From the NCBI RefSeq assembly GCF_000184685.1, contig NC_014830.1:3472001-3536000 (forward strand): a stretch of 64,000 nt of DNA. The letters run 5' to 3'. Origin of the DNA: Intrasporangium calvum DSM 43043. Lineage in GTDB: Bacteria; Actinomycetota; Actinomycetes; Actinomycetales; Dermatophilaceae. Below the pieces are notes generated by a model. The model saw nothing but the letters and a program-made list of their open reading frames with translations. It had not been told where the DNA came from and did no database searches. Made by a program: the position numbers and the translations under genes. The first letter of the stretch is position 1. The number at the start of each line of letters is the position of its first letter. This document shows, piece after piece, positions 32,650 to 40,967 of this stretch.

Positions 32650-33834
32650 TTACTTGAGGCCCCAGGCGGCGAGGAACTTCTGCTTGTAGGCGTCCCCGCC
32701 GAACCAGTCGTCGGTCAGGTACGTCTTGTCGTCGAGGGTGAGCGACCCGACGTTGTCCTTGGTGAAGGCCCGGGTGACCAGCTCCTCACCCTTCTCGACC
32801 TCCTGGCCCGCGAGGAGCTGGACCATGGCGTTGGCGAACTTCCAGCCCTCGAAGAGGACGGGGGTGCCGAGGTCGCTGGCCTGCTGGCCGTCCTTGATCC
32901 GCTGGAGACCAGCGAGGTCGGAGCTGGACGAGTGGATCTTGACCTTGCCCGCGAACTTCGCCGCCTGGATGCTCTGCAGGACCGGTGGCACGAAGCTGTC
33001 CACCGGCACGATGACGGCGTTGGTGTCGGGGTTGGACACCAGGGCGGCGCTGACCGACGTCGCGAGCTTGTCGAGGTTGGCCGTCGTGAAGTCAGCCGTG
33101 GCCAGACCACAGCTGGGGCAGGCTTCCTTGAACGCGGCGACGCCGTGGTCGCTCGCCGCGGTGGTGGTGCTCGAGTCGAGCAGCCGGACCCAGAGGACGT
33201 TCGTCTCCGGGCCACCCTCGGCGAGCGCGGCCTGCGACATCGCGTCGTAGAGGGCGATCACCCGCGGCGTGTTGTCGTAGAACGCGAGGTTCGCGTCGGC
33301 TTGGCGTCCGCCGGACGGCGCGACGCCACCGAGGAGGACCTTGACCCCCTTCGCCGCGAGGGCATCGAAGGCGGGGCCTGCCATCTGGTAGTCGATGAAC
33401 GAGCTGATCACCCCGTCGACCTGCTCGTCACCGGCGGTCTTGAGGCAGTCGGCGACGGCAGTGGGGTTGAACTTGCCGTCGCAGATCTTGACCTCCGCGC
33501 CGGCTGCGCCCAGGGCCTCCTGGACGCCGACGCCGACGCCGTGGATCACGGGGATCTGGTCGCCGAGGGCGACGTAGGTGAACTTCTTGCCCGTCAGGTC
33601 GACCGGCTTCTCGATCTTCGTGGCGTCCGGCCATTCCGGCGCCTTGGCCCAGCCGGCCATCGCCTCCTTGGCCGCCTCGATGCCGGCTGCGCTGGCACCG
33701 GTGGCGGCGGGGTTGGCGGCGGGCTTGGCGGCGGTGTCGCGCTCTCCGGCGCCACAGGCGCTGATCAGGGAGATGGCGAGCGTGGTCGCCGCGAGCGCCC
33801 GTACTCGACGGGAAGGGGTGATGGAAAGAGACAT
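32650..33834 (-). CDS. Sugar-type ABC transporter substrate-binding lipoprotein
   Basis: 394 residues. The signal peptide ends I-S-A-C (Cys27), and a flexible Ala/Pro/Thr stretch follows. The mature part has the Peripla_BP_4 pattern (D-G-V-I-S-S-F-I-D-Y, N-A-V-I-V-P-V-D-S, T-D-D-W-F-G-G). Start ATG 33834 follows AAAGGAG; the upstream open frame overlaps the operator. It is the first gene of the operon with TGTAGTGATTGCTACA 78 bases upstream. Its ligand would be the cluster's substrate. Confidence 0.88.
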   Translation of the reverse strand: MSLSITPSRRVRALAATTLAISLISACGAGERDTAAKPAANPAATGASAAGIEAAKEAMAGWAKAPEWPDATKIEKPVDLTGKKFTYVALGDQIPVIHGVGVGVQEALGAAGAEVKICDGKFNPTAVADCLKTAGDEQVDGVISSFIDYQMAGPAFDALAAKGVKVLLGGVAPSGGRQADANLAFYDNTPRVIALYDAMSQAALAEGGPETNVLWVRLLDSSTTTAASDHGVAAFKEACPSCGLATADFTTANLDKLATSVSAALVSNPDTNAVIVPVDSFVPPVLQSIQAAKFAGKVKIHSSSSDLAGLQRIKDGQQASDLGTPVLFEGWKFANAMVQLLAGQEVEKGEELVTRAFTKDNVGSLTLDDKTYLTDDWFGGDAYKQKFLAAWGLK

Positions 33835-33911
33835 GGGTGCGGCTCCTTTGCCGTGCTGTGTCCTGGCCACTCCGGTGGCGTCCGATGCGGTGGGTGCATT
33901 CTGGCCACTTG

Positions 33912-33927
33912 TGTAGTGATTGCTACA
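33912..33927. promoter_or_regulatory. Operator copy TGTAGTGATTGCTACA
   Basis: This differs from the 28609 copy by one base. It is placed upstream of the transporter operon start (33834). The 475-bp region 33835-34309 has no gene and holds this site, two further full copies (34135, 34258) and a half-like match at 33976. Confidence 0.78.
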
Positions 33928-34134
33928 GGGAAGCAGATGAATGACTGGCATACAAGAGTTCTTGCGGGAATTTCGTGTAGTGGTCGTTCCGTCGTCAGCT
34001 CAGCCGGGCGCGCCGTCGCCCAGTTCCGCAGCTGACCCCGTCCTCGTACCGCAGTGCGGAACCACACCGAGGTGGGCGAGTCCTTGACCCTCGCCGATGC
34101 GTGCGCGTGCGAGAGCAGTCGTGCACCACATCGC

Positions 34135-34150
34135 TGTAGTGGTCGCCACA
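34135..34150. promoter_or_regulatory. Operator-like copy TGTAGTGGTCGCCACA
   Basis: One outer arm is intact (TGTAG) and the other is CCACA, so it is a weaker copy. It lies midway between the divergent transporter and hydrolase genes. Confidence 0.55.
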
Positions 34151-34257
34151 GAAGATTGATGGATCAGAGCGATTACGGCAAGCCCCTTCACAGGGCCGCC
34201 GACTCACCGTCCAAGGCGCGATCAGGCGCTTGCCGCCTCGCACGGCGGCTCTTACCG

Positions 34258-34273
34258 TGTAGTGATTACTTCA
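34258..34273. promoter_or_regulatory. Operator copy TGTAGTGATTACTTCA before the second hydrolase
   Basis: One mismatch is present in the right arm. It ends 36 bases before the ATG at 34310 and covers the GTG at 34262 that an automatic call might use as the start. Confidence 0.6.
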
Positions 34274-34309
34274 GAGTCAAAGAAGACTGCAGCAGAGAGG
34301 GAGGGCCTG

Positions 34310-35155
34310 ATGGCCACCGTCCAGAGTTCCGACGTCGCACTCGATGACGTCACCTACCGCGTCCATGCCACCGGCGAGTCGAGCCCCACCGCCCTGCTGT
34401 TCCTGCACGGGTCAGGACCCGGCGCCACCGGAACGTCGAACTGGAAGGCCGTCATCGAGGAGCTCGGCGAGCGGTACTACTGCCTCGCCCCGGACATGAT
34501 CGGTTTCGGCGACTCCGAGCACCCGGAGAACCCCCCGTCGGGGATGAAGGCCTTCAACCTGCTCCAGGCGGACACGCTGTGGCAGCTGCTCGACACGCTC
34601 GGGGTCGACCGGGTCCACCTCGTCGGCAACTCGATGGGTGGCATGATCTCGATCCGCATGGCCCTCTCCCAGCCCGAGCGCGTCGAGACGATGCTCCTGA
34701 TGGGCTCAGGCGGCGCTCCCGACCTGCCCATCACCCCCGGGCTGCAGCACCTGCGGACGTTCTACGCCGACCCCACTCCCGAGTCGCTGCGCGCGCTGCT
34801 CGAGTCCTTCGTCCACGACATGGGCACCCTCACCGGTGTCGTCGACCGGGTCGTCGCCGAGCGCATGCCCTACGTCGAGCGGGCCGACGTCAAGCGCTCT
34901 CACGCCGCGATGTTCGACCCGAAGGCCGGCCCGCCGGCCTTCACCGACGAGGAGCTCACGTCGCTGCCCCACAGGACGCTGTGCGTCCACGGCCGCGACG
35001 ACATCATCGTGCCGGTCGAGTCGAGCACCTACCTGGCCAGGACGATGCCGAACGCGACCCTGCACATCATCCCCAAGTGCGGGCACTGGACCCAGATCGA
35101 GGCGCACGACACGTTCGTCTTCCTCCTCGAGAGCCTCCTCGCCGGCAGGCTCTGA
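34310..35155 (+). CDS. Second meta-cleavage-type alpha/beta hydrolase
   Basis: 281 residues. F-L-H-G-S-G-P-G-A-T-G-T-S, the elbow G-N-S-M-G-G (Ser108), H-G-R-D-D and C-G-H-W-T-Q mark the same family as the gene at 27702. The start is the ATG at 34310, with GAGAGGGAGG directly upstream. It is rightward and alone, followed by a REP-like inverted repeat. It may act on the product of the second monooxygenase branch, or be a carboxylesterase that frees the substrate. Confidence 0.82.
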   Translation: MATVQSSDVALDDVTYRVHATGESSPTALLFLHGSGPGATGTSNWKAVIEELGERYYCLAPDMIGFGDSEHPENPPSGMKAFNLLQADTLWQLLDTLGVDRVHLVGNSMGGMISIRMALSQPERVETMLLMGSGGAPDLPITPGLQHLRTFYADPTPESLRALLESFVHDMGTLTGVVDRVVAERMPYVERADVKRSHAAMFDPKAGPPAFTDEELTSLPHRTLCVHGRDDIIVPVESSTYLARTMPNATLHIIPKCGHWTQIEAHDTFVFLLESLLAGRL

Positions 35156-35179
35156 GGCTCCGAACCAGCACCAGAGCGA

Positions 35180-35293
35180 TGCCGTATGCCGCTGGGCTCG
35201 GTCCTCGACGCCGCTGACGTCAGGTGGTGGGCGGGGTCCGTCGGTGGGGCGGGGCCGCGGGTGCGCACCCGCCGAGCCCAGCGGCATACGGCA
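35180..35293. repeat. REP-like inverted repeat, 22-bp perfect arms
   Basis: The arms at 35180-35201 and 35272-35293 are exact reverse complements and contain GTATGCCGCTGGGCTCG. The 70-bp loop is GC-rich. They sit between the convergent hydrolase and gntR genes in a 318-bp stretch with no other recognisable content. Shorter relatives occur at 54073-54096 and 58749-58780. Confidence 0.7.
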
Positions 35294-35473
35294 GCGTCCT
35301 GTTCGTCGGGCCCGCCAGTGGGTGCCCCACGGACCGTGGACCGTGGATCGTCCGACCGGCCGCTCACGATGACGGTGCCCGTGCCGGGAACCTCGACGAC
35401 GTCCTCAGGGGCTCGCTGCGCCGGACAACCAGCCCGGCAGAGTCGCGGGGTGCCGTGGGCTCCTTGAACGGGC

Positions 35474-36205
35474 TTACGCCTGCGGCCGTCCAGCCCAGGT
35501 GGAGCGGATGTGGCCGAGGTGCTGCGCCACCAGTCGGCGCATCCCTTCCTCATCGCGCCGGAGGGCCGCATCGACCATCTGCTCGTGCTCGAGGGACAGC
35601 TGAGCGAGCACACCCGCCTCGGCAAGCGCCTCCAGCCCGTAGAGCCGCGAGCGATGGCGCAGCTCTCGGACGACCTGGACGACGTGCTCGTTGCCGTGCA
35701 GCGCGAGGAAGCGTCCGTGGAACTCGATGTCGGCCTCCGCGTACGTGACGAGGTCGCGGGCCGCCGCGGCGTCGGTGATCCGCCGTGCCAGCGGACGCAG
35801 CCCCTCCACCTCCGTGGCGACGGAACCCTCGCACTTGGCGGCGACGAGTCCCATGACGGGCACCTCGATGAACGAGCGCAGCTCCGACATGGCATCGAGG
35901 TCACTGTCGCGCAGCTCGGTGACCCTGAAGCCCTTGTTGCGGACCACCTCGACGAGGCCTTCGCTGACGAGATCGAGCATCGCCTCACGGACGGGGGTCG
36001 CGGAGACCCCGAATTGCGCCGCGAGCTTCGGGGCGGAGTAGAGGTTCCCCGGGCGCATCTGTCCGGTGATCAGCAGGGCCCGGAGCGCATCACCGACCTG
36101 CTGGCGAAGGTTCGCCTGGTTGTCGAAGCTCGGCAGTGCGAGCGTGACCCTGTCCTCCGCCTCGTCCACCTTCTCGCCCTCATCCCTTGTCTCGACCATG
36201 CTCAC
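35474..36205 (-). CDS. GntR family regulator with FCD ligand domain
   Basis: 243 residues. The winged helix is at about 30-95 (L-R-Q-Q-V-G-D-A-L-R, then P-K-L-A-A-Q-F-G-V-S-A-T-P-V-R-E-A). The FCD domain is at 100-235, with helices typical of metal- or acid-binding FadR/VanR-type proteins (A-D-I-E-F-H, L-E-H-E-Q-M). The GTG at 36205 overlaps the racemase stop (GTGA); an ATG two codons later is possible. It is last in a leftward run from 42.1 kb. It is the only regulator in the hydroxyproline cluster and the likely binder of the GTGYAATGT-type palindromes. Confidence 0.85.
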   Translation of the reverse strand: MSMVETRDEGEKVDEAEDRVTLALPSFDNQANLRQQVGDALRALLITGQMRPGNLYSAPKLAAQFGVSATPVREAMLDLVSEGLVEVVRNKGFRVTELRDSDLDAMSELRSFIEVPVMGLVAAKCEGSVATEVEGLRPLARRITDAAAARDLVTYAEADIEFHGRFLALHGNEHVVQVVRELRHRSRLYGLEALAEAGVLAQLSLEHEQMVDAALRRDEEGMRRLVAQHLGHIRSTWAGRPQA

Positions 36206-37269
36206 CGCAGCGTGAAACCCGGCACGAGGTCGTCGCCCGGGTCGACGGTGAACGTGCTGGAGCCGATGCGGTGGGCGGTGCCGGTCACCTCAGGGACGAC
36301 CGCTTCGTGCCCGTCGGCGAGGACCCGCGCGACGACCCGCGCGCGGAACCGGCTCCCCACGATGGAGTCGTGCACGAGGATGTCACCATCGCGGAGGACG
36401 CCCTCGTCGGCGAGCAGGGCGACGCGCGCTGCGGTGCCACTGCCGCAGGGTGAGCGGTCGACCTCCCCGTCGGCGAAGATCACGACGTTTCGCTGGTGCA
36501 CCGCCCCGTCCGAGCCCAGGCCCTCAAAGGGACGCCTCGCCCGCTCGCCGTCCGACGAGACGTCGTCGACGAAGATCGTCCCGTAGACGCCGGAGAGCCG
36601 GGGGTCGGACGGGTGCTCGGCCGCCCCCGCGGCGTTGAGGGCGTTGCGGATCTCCCGCCCGGACCGGATGAGGTCGGGAAGGTCGTCGGCACGTACCCGC
36701 AGCCCGACCGCGGCCGCCGGCAGCACGGCATACATCGCGCCGCCGAAGGCGATGTCGCACGTCACGTCGCCCCGGGACGTTGCGACGACCACTCCGCGCC
36801 GGTGCACCCAGCTCGGGACGTTGACGAAGGAGACGCTGCTGACCCGGTGCTCAGTGAAGTTGACCCGCGCCGTGACGCGCCCGGACGGAACGTCGATGAC
36901 GACGTCGCGTGAACCGCTCTGCTGGAGTGGGATCCGCCCACTCTCGACCGCCCAGACACCGAGCGCGATGGTGCCGTGCCCGCACGCGGTCGAGAACCCG
37001 TCCTTGTGCCAGAAGAGCACGCCCAGGTCCGCGCCTGAGTCGTCGGGGTCGGTGATGAAGCCGCCGTACATGTCCGCATGCCCTCGGGGCTCGGAACAGA
37101 GGAGCGACCGGATGAGCTGCACCTCGGGGTCCACGATCGCGTTGACGCGCTTCTCCGCGACCGTGTCGCCGGCGAGACCCACGACACCGGGACCGACGAT
37201 GCGAAACGGCTCGCCGCCGGTGTGGTAGTCAACCGTGACGAACTCGCGACCGCCGAGATCACTTGCCAA
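36202..37269 (-). CDS. Proline racemase-family protein (hydroxyproline epimerase type), copy 1
   Basis: 355 residues. Both catalytic Cys are present: Cys96 in A-C-G-H-G-T and Cys275 in S-P-C-G-S-G-T, so it is an epimerase/racemase and not a 3-hydroxyproline dehydratase, which has Thr at the first site. The start is an unusual TTG at 37269 supported by GGAGG 8 bases upstream; no ATG or GTG is in frame nearby. It overlaps the end of livF by 11 bases. With a second family member at 42290, one may handle 4-hydroxyproline and this one another isomer such as 3-hydroxyproline. Confidence 0.8.
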   Translation of the reverse strand: MASDLGGREFVTVDYHTGGEPFRIVGPGVVGLAGDTVAEKRVNAIVDPEVQLIRSLLCSEPRGHADMYGGFITDPDDSGADLGVLFWHKDGFSTACGHGTIALGVWAVESGRIPLQQSGSRDVVIDVPSGRVTARVNFTEHRVSSVSFVNVPSWVHRRGVVVATSRGDVTCDIAFGGAMYAVLPAAAVGLRVRADDLPDLIRSGREIRNALNAAGAAEHPSDPRLSGVYGTIFVDDVSSDGERARRPFEGLGSDGAVHQRNVVIFADGEVDRSPCGSGTAARVALLADEGVLRDGDILVHDSIVGSRFRARVVARVLADGHEAVVPEVTGTAHRIGSSTFTVDPGDDLVPGFTLR

Positions 37270-37972
37270 GGTAGGCCTCCACCACTCGCGGGTCCTGGCT
37301 CAGCTCTTCCGCGCTGCCCTGGATGGACACGACACCCGAGTCGAGGACGTAGCCCCGCTTCGCGACCTTGAGGGCGGAGCGGGCGTTCTGCTCGATGAGC
37401 AGCACGGCCGTTCCGCGCGCGTTGATCGCGCGCACCACGTCCATGACCTGGGCGACCATGAGCGGGGCGAGGCCCATCGACGGCTCGTCGAGCATGAGGA
37501 TCTTGGGGTCGGCGATCATGGCCCGCCCGATGGCGAGCATCTGTTGCTCGCCGCCCGACAGGGTCCCCCCCTGCTGGTTGCGCCGCTCGGCGAGCCGCGG
37601 CAGCAGCTCGTAGACCTCGGCGATCCGCCTGTCGATCGCCTTGGTGTCCCGGACGGTGTAGCCCCCGACCTGGAGGTTCTCGTGGACGGTGAGCCGGGAG
37701 AAGATCCGGCGGCCCTCGGGGACCTGGACGATCCCTCGTTCAACGAGGTCCCACGCCTTGGCGTGGGTGATGTCCTCGCCAAAGGCGCTGATCCGGCCGG
37801 ACACCGCCCGGACGACACCGCTGATCGTCGAGACCGTGGTCGACTTGCCGGCCCCGTTGTTGCCCAGCAGTGAGACGGTCTCCGCCTCGCCCACGGTCAG
37901 GCTCAGGCCCTTGAGGGCCTCGACCTTGCCGTAGTTGACGTAGAGGTCCTCGACCTCGAGCACGTTGGTCAC
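37259..37972 (-). CDS. livF: Branched-chain amino acid-type ABC transporter ATPase LivF (hydroxyproline cluster)
   Basis: 237 residues. Walker A G-N-N-G-A-G-K-S-T, signature L-S-G-G-E-Q-Q, Walker B L-M-L-D-E-P-S-M-G-L-A-P and V-L-L-I-E-Q-N-A. The ATG overlaps the livG stop (ATGA). It ends V-V-E-A-Y-L-G-K. Part of a leftward transporter operon from 42131 to 37259 that should import hydroxyproline or a related imino acid. Confidence 0.9.
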   Translation of the reverse strand: MTNVLEVEDLYVNYGKVEALKGLSLTVGEAETVSLLGNNGAGKSTTVSTISGVVRAVSGRISAFGEDITHAKAWDLVERGIVQVPEGRRIFSRLTVHENLQVGGYTVRDTKAIDRRIAEVYELLPRLAERRNQQGGTLSGGEQQMLAIGRAMIADPKILMLDEPSMGLAPLMVAQVMDVVRAINARGTAVLLIEQNARSALKVAKRGYVLDSGVVSIQGSAEELSQDPRVVEAYLGK

Positions 37973-38868
37973 GACTGAGCCTCCCGCTCGCCAAAGATCT
38001 CCTCGTCGCTCATCTGCGCCACCTGCTCGGCCTCGGCCCGGGCCTCGGCGTCCTCAGATCCGAGGTACGCCTCGATGACGGCCGGGTTCGTGCGGATCTC
38101 GTGGGGAGTGCCGTCCGCGATCTCCTTGCCGTAGTTGAGCACGACGATGCGCTCGGACACCTCCATGACCAGGCCCATGTCATGCTCGATGAGGACGACC
38201 GCAGTGCCGAGCCGGCTGATCCGACGCAGGAGGTCGAGCAGCTGGTCCTTCTCCCCGTGGTTGAGGCCGGCCGCCGGCTCGTCGAGCAGGAGCATCTTCG
38301 GCTCCCGCGCGAGAGCCCGGGCGATCTCGACCCGGCGCTGCTCGCCGTAGGGCAGGTTGCGCACGGCCGAACCCCGATCGCCCGTCGACCCGACGAAGTC
38401 GAGCCAGCGGTGCGCCTCGTCCGTCGCCTCCTGCTCGCTGCGGTGATAGCGCGGGGTGTGCAGAATCGCGTCGAAGGCGTTCTGCCGCAGCCGGACGTGC
38501 ATGCCCGCACGGACGTTGTCGAGCACGGTGAGCTCGCCGAAGAGGCGGAGGTTCTGGAACGTCCGGGCGACACCGCGCCCGGCGATGCGCGCCGGCCGTT
38601 GGCCGGTGATGTCCGCTCCGTCGAAGAGGACCCGTCCGGCCGAGGGCTTGTAGAACCCCGTGATGCAGTTGAACGCGCTCGTCTTGCCGGCGCCGTTCGG
38701 GCCGATGACCGAGAGGACCTCGCCCTGGTGGCCATCGAAGCTGAGGCCGTTGACGGCCGTGACGCCGCCGAAGGCGACCGTCATGTCCCGGACCTCGAGC
38801 AGGACGGCTCCCGCGGGCGCGGCGCCAGTCGTGGACGCCACCGCGCCGGAGGTCGGACCCGCGCTCAT
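37969..38868 (-). CDS. livG: Branched-chain amino acid-type ABC transporter ATPase LivG (hydroxyproline cluster)
   Basis: 299 residues. Walker A G-P-N-G-A-G-K-T-S, signature variant L-P-Y-G-E-Q-R-R-V, Walker B M-L-L-L-D-E-P-A-A-G-L, then V-L-I-E-H-D-M. A Thr/Ala/Gly-rich N-terminal extension of about 20 residues precedes the domain. A charged tail extends beyond the usual E-A-Y-L-G. ATG overlaps the livM stop (ATGA). Confidence 0.9.
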   Translation of the reverse strand: MSAGPTSGAVASTTGAAPAGAVLLEVRDMTVAFGGVTAVNGLSFDGHQGEVLSVIGPNGAGKTSAFNCITGFYKPSAGRVLFDGADITGQRPARIAGRGVARTFQNLRLFGELTVLDNVRAGMHVRLRQNAFDAILHTPRYHRSEQEATDEAHRWLDFVGSTGDRGSAVRNLPYGEQRRVEIARALAREPKMLLLDEPAAGLNHGEKDQLLDLLRRISRLGTAVVLIEHDMGLVMEVSERIVVLNYGKEIADGTPHEIRTNPAVIEAYLGSEDAEARAEAEQVAQMSDEEIFGEREAQS

Positions 38869-39977
38869 GCCGGCACCGCCTTCGCCTGCTCCTCGGCTCG
38901 TCGCTTCTCGATCTTCGACTGCTTCTCCGACACCCGGTGGGGCCAGATGCCCTGGGGGCGGAAGATCATGACGACGATGAGCAACACCCCGAAGACGAGG
39001 TAGCGCCAGTTCTCGGCTCCGCGAAGCAGCTCGGGGAGCAGCGCGATGACGAGGGCTCCGACGACGACTCCGGGCGTCGACCCCATGCCGCCGAGGACGA
39101 CGGCCATGAGGATGAGGGCGGACCAGAGGAAGTTGAAGCTCATCGGCGAGATGGCGGTCTGGTGGGCGGCGAAGAGCACTCCCGCGAGGCCGCCGAAGAT
39201 CGCGCCGGTGATGTAGGCCGCGAACTTGATCTTGTAGGTGTGGATGCCCATCGCCTCGGCCGCGTCCTCGTCCTCGCGCACGAACCGCCAGGCGCGGCCG
39301 AGTCGACCCCGGCCGATGCGGGCGGAGGCGAGCACGGCCAGCGAGACCACCGCAGCGGTGACCCAGTAGGTCGCGATGTCGGTGCGCAGCCCGAAGCTGC
39401 CGAAGTCCGGGATGCCGAAGATGCCGTTCGGGCCCCCCGTGAAGTCGAGGTTGTTGGCCGTGATCCGGATGATCTCCCCGAAGCCGAGCGTGACGATGGC
39501 GAGGTAGTCGCTGCGCAGCCGGAGCGTCGGCCCGCCGATGAGCAGCCCGCCGATCACGGCGGCCACGATGACGAACGGCAAGGTCAGCGCGATGTGCCAG
39601 TCGAACGCCGTGGCCAGGATGCCGGAGGTGTACGCCCCGATCGCAAAGAAGGCGGCATAGCCCAGGTCGAGCAGGCCGCAGTAGCCGACGACGACATTGA
39701 GCCCGACCGCGAGCATGACGAAGATCAGTGCGTCGGTGGAGATCCGGATCGCGTACGCCGACGAGTTGATGAACGGCATCGCCAGGGCCATCGCCACGAC
39801 GGCCCAGGCGAACAGCGGGTGGCTGATGGCCCGGCTGACGGCGGTCGGTCCCGGCGAGCGTCGGGGCGTCAGGCCCTTGCCTGCCGCGGCGACGACGGAG
39901 GACCCGCGCTCCTCGACGGCGCGGACGAAGCCGGAGTCGCCCTGTTCGGGTGGGCTCTGGTGGGTGTCTTTGGACAT
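38865..39977 (-). CDS. livM: Branched-chain amino acid-type ABC transporter permease LivM (hydroxyproline cluster)
   Basis: 370 residues. A hydrophilic N-terminus of about 55 precedes 8-10 hydrophobic segments; V-G-Y-C-G-L-L-D-L-G-Y-A-A-F-F-A-I-G-A-Y and the coupling loop A-W-R-F-V-R-E-D-E-D-A-A are visible. ATG 39977 shares one base with the livH stop (TGATG); the longer frame upstream lies within livH. Confidence 0.88.
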   Translation of the reverse strand: MSKDTHQSPPEQGDSGFVRAVEERGSSVVAAAGKGLTPRRSPGPTAVSRAISHPLFAWAVVAMALAMPFINSSAYAIRISTDALIFVMLAVGLNVVVGYCGLLDLGYAAFFAIGAYTSGILATAFDWHIALTLPFVIVAAVIGGLLIGGPTLRLRSDYLAIVTLGFGEIIRITANNLDFTGGPNGIFGIPDFGSFGLRTDIATYWVTAAVVSLAVLASARIGRGRLGRAWRFVREDEDAAEAMGIHTYKIKFAAYITGAIFGGLAGVLFAAHQTAISPMSFNFLWSALILMAVVLGGMGSTPGVVVGALVIALLPELLRGAENWRYLVFGVLLIVVMIFRPQGIWPHRVSEKQSKIEKRRAEEQAKAVPA

Positions 39978-40879
39978 CAGACGCGCTCCGTCACTCTCTC
40001 GCCCAGCAGGCCGGTCGGTCGCACGGTCAGGAAGAGGATGAGGAAGGCGAAGGCGAAGACGTCGCGCCACTGGGCTCCGAGGAAGGCGGTGCCGAAGGAC
40101 TCGAGCAGTCCGAGAACGATGGCGCCGAGGACCGCCCCGCGCAGGTTGCCGATGCCGCCGATGACAGCCGCGGTGAAGGCCTTGAGGCCGATGATGAAGC
40201 CCATCAGGAAGTCGACCTTGCCGTAGTACGCGCCCGCCATGACGCCGGCGGCACCCGCGAGCGCCGAGCCGATGAAGAACGTGCGCGAGATGACGTTGTC
40301 GACGTTGATGCCCATGAGCAGGCAGGCCTTGGGATCCTGCGAGATCGCTCGCATGGCCCGACCTGTCCGGGTGCGGCGCACGAGCTGGTCGAGGGCGATC
40401 ATGAGGCCGACCGCCACGGCCATCATGAGCAGCTGCGCGACGGTCAGGCGAGCACCGAGGATCGTCACCGAGGCGTTGCCGAAGCCGACGGGGTAGACCC
40501 GGGGGTTCGGGCCGTAGGCGACGGCGATGCCGTACTCGAGTGCGAAGCTGGCGCCGACCGCCGTGATGAGCACGGACAGTCGCGGGGCTCCCCGAAGGGG
40601 TCGGTAGGCGATCCGCTCGAGGACGAGGCCGAGCGTGCCCGTCATGACCATGGCCACGACGAGGATCACGACGAGGGCGACGAGCGATCCGCCGCCGAGA
40701 GCGCCCGCCCCGAAGGTGAGCAGCGTGTAGCCGCCGAAGGCGCCGACCATGTAGACGTCACCGTGGGCGAAGTTGAGCAGCTTGATGATCCCGTAGACCA
40801 TCGAGTACCCGAGGGCGACGAGTCCGTAGAACGAGCCGACGAACAGGCCGTTCAGGACGAGCTGGAGGAAGTAGTCCAT
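39977..40879 (-). CDS. livH: Branched-chain amino acid-type ABC transporter permease LivH (hydroxyproline cluster)
   Basis: 300 residues. The N-terminal box (L-V-L-N-G-L-F-V-G-S-F-Y-G-L-V-A-L-G-Y) and the coupling loop (M-R-A-I-S-Q-D-P-K-A) are those of LivH. It is separated from the binding-protein gene by 88 bases holding a strong hairpin, which would make the permeases less abundant than the binding protein. Confidence 0.9.
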   Translation of the reverse strand: MDYFLQLVLNGLFVGSFYGLVALGYSMVYGIIKLLNFAHGDVYMVGAFGGYTLLTFGAGALGGGSLVALVVILVVAMVMTGTLGLVLERIAYRPLRGAPRLSVLITAVGASFALEYGIAVAYGPNPRVYPVGFGNASVTILGARLTVAQLLMMAVAVGLMIALDQLVRRTRTGRAMRAISQDPKACLLMGINVDNVISRTFFIGSALAGAAGVMAGAYYGKVDFLMGFIIGLKAFTAAVIGGIGNLRGAVLGAIVLGLLESFGTAFLGAQWRDVFAFAFLILFLTVRPTGLLGERVTERV

Positions 40880-40928
40880 GGGACTCCTGGGAGCGGCGGC
40901 CGGAGTCTCGGCCTGACGGGCGGGGGGG

Positions 40929-40962
40929 CGGTCTCCGGGGCGCAGTCGCGCCCCGGAGACCG
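40929..40962. terminator. Strong 15-bp hairpin between binding-protein and permease genes
   Basis: Positions 40929-40943 pair perfectly with 40948-40962 (core GGTCTCCGGGGCGC), loop AGTC. It starts six bases past the stop at 40968 in transcription order. In an operon this acts as a partial terminator or mRNA 3' stabiliser, favouring the binding protein over the downstream permeases. Confidence 0.75.
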
Positions 40963-40967
40963 AGCTG

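Noticed and set aside
33976-33991. Further operator copy (TGTAGTGGTCGTTCCG)
   Set aside because: Only one half-site matches; the other arm is lost.
40005-40025. CCGGTCGGTCGC resembling the ACCGACC operator
   Set aside because: It lies inside livH coding sequence and lacks the paired arm at the right spacing.
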